From NCBI GenBank assembly GCA_037447655.1, contig JBBHKE010000213.1, positions 31,252-95,251 on the forward strand: a stretch of DNA of 64,000 nucleotides, read 5' to 3'. Both the position numbers and the translations under genes were made by a program. The DNA is from Zygnema cylindricum. Taxonomy: Eukaryota > Streptophyta > Zygnematophyceae > Zygnematales > Zygnemataceae. Positions 53,740 to 64,000 of this stretch are shown in pieces; position 1 is the stretch's first letter, and every line of letters starts with the position of its first letter. The notes under the pieces are model-generated. The model was not told the origin of the DNA and did no database searches. It saw only the letters and a list, made by a program, of their open reading frames with translations.

Positions 53740-56700
53740 ATCAAGGTACAAAGGGGTTCAAAAAATGAAAATAAGCGCTTAAGGCTCAAAAAATAGCCAA
53801 AGAAGACTAAGGAAAAGAAAACATGTAAAGACACCAAATCTAACTTACACATCCAAAACTAAACAAATTTACTAAATTTGAATTAATACAAAGGGAAAAA
53901 CAACACAACTCTAACAAATTAAAGTTCAAACCCTCGAAGATTGTGGATGTAGAGAGGATCTCTTGGTGGAAGATCTGGGGGGCCTGCCTGTCATCGCCAA
54001 CGTGCTCTGCCGTAAAAGGGGTGCGGCTTGCGCTCGTTGAAGAGCTACAAATACTTGTTGACGGTAAAACGCAAGGAGAAGGCTATGCGGGGTCCCGGGA
54101 CCTTGGGTTTCAAATGTCTTCTTCGCACAGTTGCGGATGAAATCATCAAAAGACTTGTCAAAAGTATTGAAAATATATGGGGCAAATGGGACAAACTGGT
54201 CCGGCGTGTCTTGGTGATCGTAATCCTTTTTCTTAGAAGTTGATGTGTCTCGAGCAGTCACCCCCGTATATACTGCCGCGCGAGAAGAAACGTGGTTCCC
54301 AGTCACATCCGTGAGGACCACATCACATAAGGTCCTCCCAACCCCATGGAGAAAAACCAAGTCAACTCGAGGACTTTATAGACCGTTAGATTGGGAGCAA
54401 GGAGGTAGTACATGAGAAACTTCGCGCCTCATGATGTAGCCTGCGTTGGTGCCGATTGCAGCAATTGAGTCGCAAACCAAATCATGCGCAATAGTACGTT
54501 CATTGTCTCTAGAGCAGCGAAGTAGATGAATCTCGTCCAAGTCGATAGATTGGTAACAAACACAATGGGGTAGCCCAAAAAACGCAAGGTGAGGCAAACC
54601 CCAACGTTGCCTCAAGGCAAATGTGAACTGGTTAAGTTCAGACGAATTGTCGCAAAATTGGCGTGGTTTGCAACCATGCACCAGCCCCGGCCCTGAACAC
54701 GAACGCACACGAGCAAACAATTGGGCAAAAGGTAGCGTGATTAATAGGTTATGGAATTCAAAAGCTGCCAATTGTTTGTTATGCGTTGTTGGAGAAAAAG
54801 GTTGTTGTCCAAAATAAAAGTTAGAAAAGGTGGAACCTAGTTTCGTGCATTAGGTAGTAGGAGTGCATGCGCTCAGAGAAGAGCCTCGTGAAAAGAAAAA
54901 AGGTTTTTCTCCACTTTAGGGACGACTTTGGCTAAAATTGGAACGTCATCTACCATGATGGTTGGTGCCACGAAAGCCCAACCACCGAAATAGGCCGCCA
55001 GGGCAACTCAAGCCACATGAATCAAACCTAAGCCGTTATTCAAAATAGGGAGACTAACTTGTTGACGGGAAAACGAGCCCTCTGGCCGATCAAAATCCCA
55101 TGCCGAATGAGATGGTGGAGCATACTAAAAAGTTTTGCGTCAAAGTCCTTATGAATAGACAAAATTGGAACCGTTTGTGGAATTGTCCGCGCGAGATAGA
55201 AAGGGCCTTGAGCAAAACTACGGGTGAGAATAGCAAAAGCCACTTGGGAGTCGAAGAGCTTAGAAAGGTCATCAGAGTGCGAGAGGTCCTCCAGTAACAT
55301 TCTAGTTCACAAAGGATGGGGCTCCGATAGGGGAACCTAAAGCTTTAATTCCCTCCGTTGAAGACGAAGTTAAAAAAACCCATAGGGACTGGGTACTCAG
55401 AAGGAAAGCCTTTGGGGCACCTAGCCACACATTTAGATGGGTTCAGTGATAAACCGATCATATAAAGTTGCTTTGCAAAATCGGTGAAGGTAGACAAAAC
55501 TTGGTCTCAGGCCTGAAAATATGTGTATCATCCCCATTCGAATGGAATAAATAACCAGGGAAAGCCACAGCAGAGTTCTCCAATGCTTCAAGGTGAGCCA
55601 ACGCAAAACGGGTGCTCCTAAAGGATCACCTTGGCGAGTGCTAGTCGCAGATTTTAAGGTGGCACGATCACCAAAAGGGTCGCCAAGAGGAAAGATGAGA
55701 GGGCTTGGACGATAATATAATGTACGAACAAAAAGGAAAATTTGGTTTATCGACGATGGAGTATGCCTTGATTCGCAAAAGATATCATTACAGTTGACTG
55801 TGTTGAATGCGCTGGCAACATTCACCTGAAGGACCACCCAATGCGGATGGAGATCGAAAATAGCCCGAAGGCCATAAACAACCGCCTCGCAACCCACTTT
55901 GGTAGGAACTCCAAATTGGTGCAGTGTAAAGCGGTCATGGAAGGCCCCTTGAAGTTGAATACACATTGCACGAGCCACTCAACGGTACAACACTTCTCCA
56001 ATAGCAATAAGACGAATGCCCCCGGCAAGTTTGGAAACAGCTACGAGACGATCCGTAAAGAGATGAGGTATAACATGGTGCGGGAATTGCCCCGAGCCAT
56101 CCTTAGAGCCACTTAAAAAAGAGGTCAAAACCTTGAGAGGGGGTTTGGAGAGGAATACATCTCGCAGGAGCTCATAAACCATGCCAGAGGGGCCTCCCGC
56201 CGACAGATGAGGAGACCGACTAAAAGATTTTGTAAATGCCTCTCGTTCTAAGTCAAAAGACTTGAGTGGATCATGCACTTCTACGAAAAGAAGGAGATCG
56301 TCACGGGCAGGATGATGTAGCAATCGCAAAAATTCAACTGTTGCCTCCGAAAACGGAGACGTGGTCAAAGTTTGAAGAGCACGAGCAGCCCGAGAAAACT
56401 CATAGAATGATCAAGATGGATTGCCTGATGCAATCTAGCTGTGGAGCCTGGTAGTAGGGCACGACGCTTGCGGGTGGACATGGAAAGACCTATGAGGCGA
56501 TCCGTGTGCTCCTGTTGCAATGACTCAAAATCCCTCCTCAAAAACCGTTGGCAACGAGCCTTGGTCTCACGAGCCCTGCTTGCACCCCCTCTTGGTGGGA
56601 AAACCAAAACCGAAAGAGGAAACAAAGGAGTAAGTGCCACTCTGCGTTGTTGGCGATGTCTTCAGCCAATAATGTTAAAGGAAACCGAAGAGCCGCTTGG

Positions 56701-57000
56701 ACAAAATCACGAAGATTGCTCGAGATGTGAGTGTTTAATTGAGGGGGAGGGTAGCCCAATTGGTAACACCCAAGAACGTCGAGGCGACGAACATGTTGCC
56801 AATCAATAAGAGATGGCTGTTGGTGAACAATTGGTGGAGAAGGGTGGCTCCTGTCCGGGGGTGGAATACCCTTAGGGGTAAAAGGACATGACTTCAAATG
56901 CCTTTACAAACTGCCGCTCGCCACATTTAACCTTCCACACTGAGGACATGGCACCTTAGGTGGAGCAAGACTTAACGGTGGAGGCAAAGAGGGTGGTTGA
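53740..57000 (-). mobile_element. Decayed non-LTR retrotransposon, second subfamily, copy D
   Basis: Minus-strand relative of copy C, arranged tail to tail with it. Finger remnant CPQCGRLNVASG...RHLKSC at about 56885-56950. RT at 55433-56368 (DPLKSFDLEREAFTK, LHQFGVPTKVGCEAV, VNVASAFN, TRQGDPLGA). Endonuclease part at 53926-54771 (IHLLRCSRDNERTIAHD, FLHGVGRTLCDVVLTD). The polyprotein is cut by stops and frameshifts. The RT catalytic Asp of the first motif is changed to Asn (VNVASAFN where other copies have VDVANAFN). Confidence 0.83.
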
Positions 57001-57064
57001 GAAAGAGGGATGGATGTGGGAACACCGGCACCAACATTTTATCATCCGAAGTATGATAAAACAG

Positions 57065-57657
57065 TACACCGCCAATCGTTATTAGCGTTATGAACGCTAT
57101 ATCGGCACCCCCAAATTTTGACCCCAAAACCTGTTACGTTGATTAAGGTTATGGTGAATTAGCGTTAATAATTTTAATTTAAGATCTTCTTGAATAGTGT
57201 GGTGTACGGACGTGTCATTCCGTACAAAATGGCACTTTGCTGAGTATAAAAGTACGAAACATGGATTAAAATAATTGCGATCACACTTAAAACTGCGCTC
57301 AGAATGAGAGGCATAATGAGATAGTACTTAATTTAGTGTAAAGATATTGATCGCGTATTAATTATACGTTAGAAAACCAAATTAGAGTTGTGAATAAATT
57401 AGGCTACGGCCCCATGTAGTTGTAACTTAGCGTACTAACTTGTATTTTAGCGCGGATCCGGCGGACCCGGATTTCAAGTGTCTCTATGTGTTCATTCGAA
57501 ATTATTACTTAAGTTTGTGACAATTGTATACGTCGACAACGCCCGTGACGGCTGTCACCGTGTACATTAGAGTAAACTTTTTTTTTCGAAATCTTGAAAA
57601 ACGCTAATTAATTTTTAACACTAATAATTTTTAAACGCTAATAACGATTGGCTGTGT
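57065..57657. mobile_element. Long CACCG-family MITE, about 590 bp
   Basis: Starts TACACCGCCAATCGTTATTA and ends CTAATAACGATTGGCTGTGT. It contains CCCCCAAATTTTGAC and GTGTGGTGTACGGAC like the 47-kb copies. Confidence 0.75.
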
Positions 57658-58249
57658 TTCGTAATGGTGTGCACAATGCACATAGGTCCGACAAAACACG
57701 GCTTCCGCCCGAAATGGGAACGTCGCCTTGTTACTGGACCGACTCGTCCGAGAGACCTTTTTTTCTCTGCCCAAAATGGAGTGCTGCTACCGTACCATTT
57801 ATGTACGGTCCTGTAATTTAACCTGAAAGTCAACAGATGACTTGTCGTGGAGGAGGACTGCAGGAGGCGCCAAACACATTTTGCACGAGTTTCGTACAGG
57901 TGGTATTCCGTGGACATCTACAGTACTGTACTGTACAGTACTTACAAGCCAGGATCATTGCAATGAAGAAATTTTGCCCTGATGTGATGGTAAAACGCAA
58001 GAAATTGTACATATTGTAGGATTTACCCTCGTAACGAGGGTAAAACTTCGATAGTGTAGTTACTTATCTATGGCGGGAACGTTGCTATGTCGCCTTTGTG
58101 TGTTTCTTTGTCTACTTATGGGGTTCTTCGTCGAAGGTTTTCGAGATACCGGTGAGCTTCTGGACTTATGGAAAACACGTGGAGATTACTGGTGGTTCTT
58201 GGTAGTTTTTTTCCATAAAACCTCTCATGTTCTGCGTCTAGTTTGATGC
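57658..58249. other. Intergenic, nothing recognised
   Basis: Contains the palindromic word AGTACTGTACTGTACAGTACT (57921-57941) and short frames only. Confidence 0.4.
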
Positions 58250-59396
58250 ACAATGCTATTCTGCACTGAAATATCACTGCTGGTTCTCATTCTGATGCTC
58301 CATTAATATTGCTGCCTTAGCTGCTGACTCAGTTTGCTGTCAGCTACTCGCAACATTCTAACTTAGCTGCTGGTTGTTTTTCTGCTCAAGTGGTGAAACA
58401 ACCTATTTCTGATTGCTGGCTCAACTTGATAGCTCAAATGTTGTTTCATGTTATTGACTCAGACACTGACTCAGCTGCTGACTTGCTGACTCATCTATTT
58501 TGCTGGTTCAAATTCTACTCTGCACACTGATTTAGTTGCTGGATCAGGCGTTGACGCGTTTTGCTGAGTCATCTTGCTGACTCAGCTGCTTAATCAGCCT
58601 TGTCTGTGTTGGTTCCTGATATCCTTTATGTACTCTACTCTCCTTATTCTCTTGTTATCTCCCCTCTATTAAAGCTGAAAATTTGAGATTCGTGACGATG
58701 AAAGCCAACAACTATCAGCTAACTTAACCATACAATTACGAAAAACATGTCGAACAAAAGCAAACTATAACCAAAGTAGATAAAAGAATGCGGTTGATTT
58801 TTTCAGAAAAGCCCGGTGAATTAGGATGATCATGGTTATAGTCCTGGCAGCTATATTGTTTTCTCATGTGGCCCTGGTTTTGTTTTGTCAATTCTGTAAA
58901 TATCTCTGTTTTTTTCTCCATACAATCCCCTCTTAGTATTGCATCAACATAGTTACTGAATTTGTTTGACCATCTAAATAAACGTGTCTGTCTAACTGAG
59001 ATATTGACACAGCTGATGGCTCAGTTTGTTGATTCACAAGCTGACTCAGCGTGCGGTCTCAAATGCGAATTTCCTCAGTTTTTGCTGATTCGGCTTCATG
59101 ATTTAACTGCTGAGACAACTTTCTGACTAGCGGACAAGATCTTGTTGGCTCATTTTGCTTCCAAGTTTGCTGACTCAGAATTGTCAGTTCAGATTCAAGT
59201 TGCTGACTGCGTTTTGGTGACAGCTTGCTCTCTCACATGTTGACCCAGTCATAGCTCATTCTGTTGCAGCTTTCCGATTTAAATGCTGACTCACTTCCTT
59301 GACTTGCTGACGTGATTTTGTTCCTGAATTTTTTCCAACTCAGCATGCTGACTGAGCTTGCTGACACAGATTTTATGACTCTGCTTGCTGACTTGG
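58250..59396. repeat. Degenerate CTGACTCA array
   Basis: About 1.1 kb of irregularly spaced GCTGACTCAG, TTGCTGACTC and CTGGTTC words, with longer unrelated gaps (58640-58990). It runs up to the start codon of the next gene. It reads like an old tandem repeat with a unit near 10-15 bp. Confidence 0.75.
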
Positions 59397-61992
59397 ATGT
59401 TGCTGATTGGTCTTCTATCGGCTCCCTTGTATTATCAAATCACAGAATCTCAAGGTGACAATGCATCGGCCAATCGCGTCGCAGCAGCACAGGCCTCGCT
59501 AACAGCTCTCCTTCGAGCCGCCCAATCAGAGCTCGCAGACCTGCGGCAGGAAGCTGGAGATGAGACCGAAGTAGATGGAAACAACATTTCTAAAACAAGA
59601 GCTAAAAGAGTCGCAGACCTAAAGGGAGAAATGGCTTCTTTAAGAAGTGAGATTCGTGCATGGCGACTTTTAGGGGATGTGATCAAATCCCAAGCAGTAG
59701 GAATTAATGGACAGCTAGCAGAGCAGAATGCTGACTTGGCAAAGTCTGTTTTAGAGGAGGTGGAGGAAAGAGAGAAAGCATTGGAAAATGGCGAAGAAGT
59801 TCCAGTAACGACAGAGAGAGTGAAATTAGGAAAAGCCTTGAAGGTGAATGGGGAAACATTTTTGGATTTGAAGGGGGGAGTGATAGTGGGTGCTGAGAAT
59901 ATGAGCGATTTCTTATCAACGGGTAGAAACGGGATAGATATGAAAAATGCATGCACGGAAGTAAAAAGAAGTCAGCCCTCAGAAACTTTGTACTGGAAAC
60001 CGACAAAGGGAAGGTCAGTTTTGGGAAACTCTAGAGAAACACCTCTCTTCCATGAGACTATTCATAACATCTTATTTGTCATCCTTTCATTTTGTTATCC
60101 CTTTTTGTCTCTTCTGCAGATACCTTTTGGCCCTTTCTTCTTTGTTCCATGGGGCTTTTCAATCCATTCTATCTTTTCCCCATTTTTACTTTGTCTTTTT
60201 CCCCATATCTCCTCTTTGTCTGCAGATACTGGCTTTCCGTTCCGTGGGTCACATTGTCTGCTCTGTCTCTTTCCATTGTCCTTTTCTCGATGTTGTCTAT
60301 TTCATTTTTGTCTTTTCACTATTTTGTCATTTTTAAATGTTTGCTGGTAGTCAGTTCCATGAGAATTTTGAATGATCGTGTCAGATCTTTATTTGTCCTT
60401 TTCCCTATTTTGTCTTTATTTTGTTCATGTGACCTTTAACCAGTCCTGCCACGTCCTTGTTCTTTTTCCTCACCTTCTTCGGTCCCCTATCATGATCCAT
60501 TCTCTATTTGCCCTTCCTTTGTTTTGCTCTTCCCCTATCTTGTCCTTCTACTATTTTGTCTGTTTATCTATTATGTTTCTTCTGCAGGTCCTCACCTGTC
60601 GTCTGTTACTTGTTGCCCCACATCCTCTCTTTTTTCTTTCTTCTCTCGCCTGATTTGCCCCTTACCCGACTCTACCTCCACCGTACTCTGCTTTCCCCCT
60701 GCTTTTTGTTTTTCCCTACTTTGTCTTCTTTCCTACATCGTCTTCTTTCATAATTTGCTTTCTTCCCTGAGTTCTCATTTCACCCAATTTGTTTTCTTCC
60801 TTAAGCTGTCTTCTTTCCTAATTTGACTTCTTCCCTTCGGTAGGTACATTTTCACAATATATTTCTTGAAAAACTGTAAGCGACCGGATTCGAGTTACTT
60901 TGCCTTTTTCCCTAAGTTGTCTTCTTTTATAATTTGTGTTCTTTTCGAATTTGTCTTTTTTTTCTAATTCTTCTTTTTCCCTCGTCTTCCTCCCTTCTGC
61001 AGGTATGTTTTCGTAGTCTGTTTTTTGGGACTTTTAAGCGACCGCATTTGAGTTACTTTATCTTTTCCCCTAAGTTGTCTTTTTTTTCTAATTCTTTTTT
61101 TTCCCTCGTCTCTCTCCCTCGTCTTCATCCCTCGTCTTCCTCCCTCGTTTCCTCCCTTGTCTTCCTCCCTCGTCTTTCTCCCTCGTCTTCATCCCTCGTC
61201 TTCCTCCCTCGTTTCCTCCCTCGTCTTCCTCCCTCGTCTTTCTCCCCCGTCTTTCTCCCTCGTCTTCCTCCCTCGTCTTTTTTTCCTCGTCTTTCTCCCT
61301 CTTCTTGCTCCCTCGTCTTTCTCCCTCGTCTTTCTCCCTCGTCTTCCTCCCTCGTCTTCCTCCCTCGTCTTCCTCCCTCGTCTTCCTCCCTCGTCTTCCT
61401 CCCTCGTCTTTCTCCCTCGTCTTTCTCCCTCGTCTTTCTCCCTCGTCTTTCTCCCTCGTCTTTCTTCCTCGTCTTTCTCCCTCGTCTTTCTCCCTCGCCT
61501 CTCTCCCTCGTCTTTCTCCCTCTTCTTCCCTCGCCTTCTTCCCTCCTCTTCCTCCCTTCTCTTCCTCCCTCCCTCCCTCCCTCCCTCCTTCCCTCCTCTC
61601 CCCTTCCACAGGTACGTCTTTGCCGTTTGTCTCCTGGCACTCTTAAGCTACCAGATTTGAGTTACTTTATTTTTCCCTAAGCTGTCTTCTTTTATAATTC
61701 TTACTCCCTCGTCGTCCTCCCTCCTCTCCCTCCCTCCCTCAGGTACGTCTTCGCCGTCTGTCTCCTGGGCCTCTTAAGCGACCGGGTTCGATGTATCCAG
61801 ATGTACCTGACACTCTCGGCCCTTCTGAACCGAACCCTAATTCTTCCTTCTAAGGACCTCGCCCTCCACACTAAATATGACACCAGGCTATTGGTGGACG
61901 TCAGCCACACCAGGAAGTGTACCGGAAAATGGAGCCTGATTACGGATGGGGAGTACATGGAACAGGAGAGGACATCGGTCATCAACGTGAAT
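59397..61992 (+). CDS. Type II membrane protein with O-fucosyltransferase-like exon, 3'-incomplete
   Basis: Exon 1 (59397-60013) encodes a short hydrophobic start (MLLIGLLSAPLYYQ, likely Golgi anchor), then about 140 residues of charged heptad-like helix (LTALLRAAQSELADLRQEAG, EMASLRSEIRAW), like a glycosyltransferase stem. Donor AAG/GTCAGT leaves phase 2. Exon 2 (61743-61992) opens with the one base needed and gives YVFAVCLLGLLSDRVRCIQM and ALLNRTLILPSKDLALH. The NRTLILP block and the following Asp/His-rich stretch resemble plant protein O-fucosyltransferases. Donor AAT/GTAAGG keeps phase 0, and more exons must follow, but none is convincing before 64000. The family call rests on one short motif; another glycosyltransferase is possible. 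Confidence 0.5.
60838..61675 (+). repeat. Decayed copies of the O-fucosyltransferase exon-2 start
   Basis: The true acceptor and exon start (61741 on: AGGTACGTCTTCGCCGTCTG, then CTCTTAAGCGACCGGGTTCG) has three earlier partial copies: at about 60841 (AGGTACATTTTCAC ... AAGCGACCGGATTCGAG), 61002 (AGGTATGTTTTCGTAG ... AAGCGACCGCATTTGAG) and 61609 (AGGTACGTCTTTGCCG ... AAGCTACCAGATTTGAG). Each is followed by TTACTTT and CCCTAAG(T/C)TGTCTTC, so exon start and flank were copied together. Confidence 0.85.
61100..61605. repeat. CTCCCTCGTCTT 12-bp minisatellite
   Basis: About 40 near-identical units of CTCCCTCGTCTT or CTCCCTCGTCTTC, ending in CCTCCCTCCCTCC. It lies between two decayed exon-2 copies. 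Frames of up to 248 residues on both strands come from the repeat. Confidence 0.96.
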
Positions 61993-62285
61993 GTAAGGGA
62001 GGGAGGGGAGGGAGGGAAAGGGGAGAGGGGGGGAGGGAGCCTGATAACGGAGGGGAAGTATAGGGAACAGGAGAGGACGTCGGTGATCAACGTGAATGTG
62101 AGGGAGGGGAAGAGGGAGGGGAAGAGGGAGGGAAGGGGAGAGGGGGAAGAGGGAGGGAAGGGGAGAGGGGGAAGAGGGAGGGAAGGGGAGAGGGGGAAGA
62201 GGGGGAGGGGGGAGGGGAGGAGGGAAGACGGGAGAGGGGGGAGGGAGACGGATTCCTCTCCCTCTCCCTCTCGCTCTCGATCTTA
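61993..62285 (+). repeat. GGGA-rich tract with a second copy of the exon-2 end
   Basis: 62038-62108 repeats 61933-62003 with few changes (GAACAGGAGAGGAC, ATCAACGTGAATGT plus donor GTGAGG instead of GTAAGG). Then follow repeats of GAGGGAAGGGGAGAGGGGGA. The copy is in an open frame with the first, so it could serve as an alternative exon end. Confidence 0.85.
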
Positions 62286-62421
62286 AGTTTTTTTGGTCAC
62301 TTAAAGGCAAGAATGTTGTGGGATTTTTTTGTCATTCTACTCGAATGAGCTATTGCAGCTAAACGTTTGCTAATTTTTTTTTTGAGAATTTGTGATTTTT
62401 TTTTGTGTTATGTTTATGCAC

Positions 62422-62757
62422 ATAATAATAATAATAATGATAATAATGATAATAATCATAATAATCATAATAATCATAATAATCATAATAGTCATAATAA
62501 TCATAATAATCGTAATAATCGTAATAATCGTAATAATCGTAATAATCGTAATAATCGTAATAATCGTAATAATTGTAATAATCATCATAATCATCATAAT
62601 CATCATAATCATCATAATCATCATAATCATCATAATCATGATAATCATGATAATCATGATAATCATCATAATCATGATAATCATGATAATCATGATAATC
62701 ATGATATTCATGATAATCATGATAATCATGATAATGATAATGATAATGATAATGAAT
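62422..62757. repeat. ATA/ATC trinucleotide microsatellite with higher-order units
   Basis: About 335 bp of AATAATCATAATAATCAT, then AATAATCGT, ATAATCATC and ATAATCATG subarrays in blocks. It is open in several frames, but only as a repeat. Confidence 0.97.
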
Positions 62758-64000
62758 TTATTATGTATTATGTTTTATGTACATACCATGGTGGTCTACA
62801 TACCATGGTGGTCTCCATTTTCTTGAACTTCATATCATATGGCAACCATGTCCACATGCTGTAATTTTTTTATTTTTCGCTAAAAAAACCTCTCTAGTTT
62901 TTTAAGGTTTGTCATCCTTGTTTAAATATGCTTCAATAGAAACGTATTTTCAATAAAAACGTTCAAGCAACGTTTGAGGTTTAAACATTTTTTGGGTTTT
63001 CTGTTTAAACTCATCACTGACATGGAAGGACAGGTTTTTTTTTATTTCTTTTTCTTTCCCTTTCTTTACTTTCCATTTTATCGTGTATATTTTGGTTTTC
63101 TGAATCTATTTTCTGTTTCTCGCTTTCCATTTGTTTCCCGTATCTGTTTTCCCGTTTTTCAAATTTCCGTTTTTCATTTTCCGTTTTTTTTTTCCAATTT
63201 TTCTTTTCTTTTTTCAATTTTTCTTTTTTTGTTTTCCGTTTTCCGTTTTTGTTTCAGATTTTTTGTTTGTGGTCAGGAAAAAAAAATGAACCGTGTGGAA
63301 TAAGAAATGGTTTTAGACAATTGGAAACCAATATGCCCCATTTAAAAATCAATCCAGTAAATATTTCAAGGAAATTTTCAGAGTCTCTCACCAAAAGCCT
63401 TTTTTTAAAGAAATTTGGGCAGCTTTCGGATCCCTTGATTAGGTTAGTACCCATTTCCTATAGCTTTCCCTTTTTTTTTTTTTTGACTAACTTTTTTTCT
63501 GGGCTCTTTTTTTGTTTTTCTTGATTTTTTTTTTTTTTGGCTATATTCTTTTTACTATTTCTTTTTTACTATTTATATTATTTTGTTTGCTGCTTTTTTT
63601 TCACGGTAAGTTTTGTTTTTATCTCCCCTTCTTTTTTGACAGTTTTTTCTGTTGGAAAAGGTTGCAAAGATGATAATTGTTGGAAAGGTGTCTTTTTTTT
63701 GTGTGTTTTTTCTTTTTCATTATTTCTGCTTTGGCCTTTATTCAAGTAGGGTCCCCCTCCCACTCTCTCCCCTCCCCCTCCCGCCCTGCGCCCCTCTCTT
63801 CCCCCTTTTCCCTTATTGTGTAATTTTATATAATTTTTATACATATGGTACTCTATATGATTATATATACAATGATATATATATATATATATGTAGTTTC
63901 TTTATATATATAATTTATAGTTTCTTTTTTTATATAATTTATAGTTTTTTTTCCTTTATAATTTTATATGATGTTTATATATTTGATAATATATGAGATT
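62758..64000. other. T-rich region, no confirmed gene
   Basis: A possible exon near 63316-63441 is bounded by TTTTAG and TAG/GTTAGT and reads YFKEIFRVSHQKPFFKEIWA in one frame. It has no recognisable family and is not linked by phase. Otherwise T-rich, with CT-rich (63750-63810) and TA-rich (63880-64000) stretches. Confidence 0.35.

Noticed and set aside
61088-61680. Several 110-250 residue Ser/Leu/Pro and Arg/Glu frames
   Set aside because: They come from the 12-bp CTCCCTCGTCTT minisatellite and are open on both strands.
62367-62864. Asn/His-rich 165-residue frame
   Set aside because: Trinucleotide ATA/ATC repeat; no flanking conserved sequence.
63249-63524. 91-residue frame as a further exon of the O-fucosyltransferase-like gene
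   Set aside because: No family motif and phase not testable; recorded only as a weak exon candidate.

Overview
This window is nuclear DNA from a plant. The gene set shows this: a senescence-regulator S40 protein (a land-plant family), an SMP/C2 synaptotagmin of the plant SYT4/SYT5 type, an auxilin-related J-domain protein of the plant type, and the plant form of the Paf1-complex subunit CDC73. All genes except S40 are split by U2-type (GT-AG) introns with very T-rich or CT-rich acceptors. Gene density is low, and old transposons and microsatellites fill the rest. I infer a seed-free or otherwise repeat-rich land plant; the species cannot be named from the sequence.

Layout. 1-7.6 kb: the 3' part of a SYT4/5-like gene (+, nine exons found, N-terminal exons outside the window or not found). 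9.2-18 kb: a cluster of nested non-autonomous DNA transposons (TA-flanked CACCG elements, hAT-like ATCG-rich elements, one MULE-like foldback). 22.6-23.4 kb: the S40 gene (+). 25.2-32.6 kb: pieces and one nearly full-length but broken copy of a non-LTR retrotransposon with an N-terminal zinc finger, a reverse transcriptase and a restriction-like endonuclease, together with an LTR-like repeat and a 62-bp minisatellite. 34.5-39.4 kb: the 3' half of an auxilin-related gene (-). 41.9-46.6 kb: the 5' half of CDC73 (-). 47.2-48.3 kb: two abutting MITEs. 49.2-57 kb: two decayed copies of a second subfamily of the same retrotransposon, tail to tail. 59.4-62 kb: the start of a type II membrane protein with an O-fucosyltransferase-like exon (+), followed by simple repeats.

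The most unusual signal is recurrent. In the introns of three genes, short segments that span an exon-intron boundary occur again as partly decayed local copies. They are seen at the SYT C2A exon end, the SYT exon-8 donor, two auxilin donors, and both the acceptor and the donor of the O-fucosyltransferase-like exon. A second anomaly is that CDC73 lacks its C-terminal half and the auxilin-related gene lacks its N-terminal half, and the two halves lie next to each other on the same strand.

The host genes are unrelated housekeeping and regulatory genes (membrane contact sites, clathrin uncoating, transcription elongation, senescence, glycosylation). They do not form a functional cluster.
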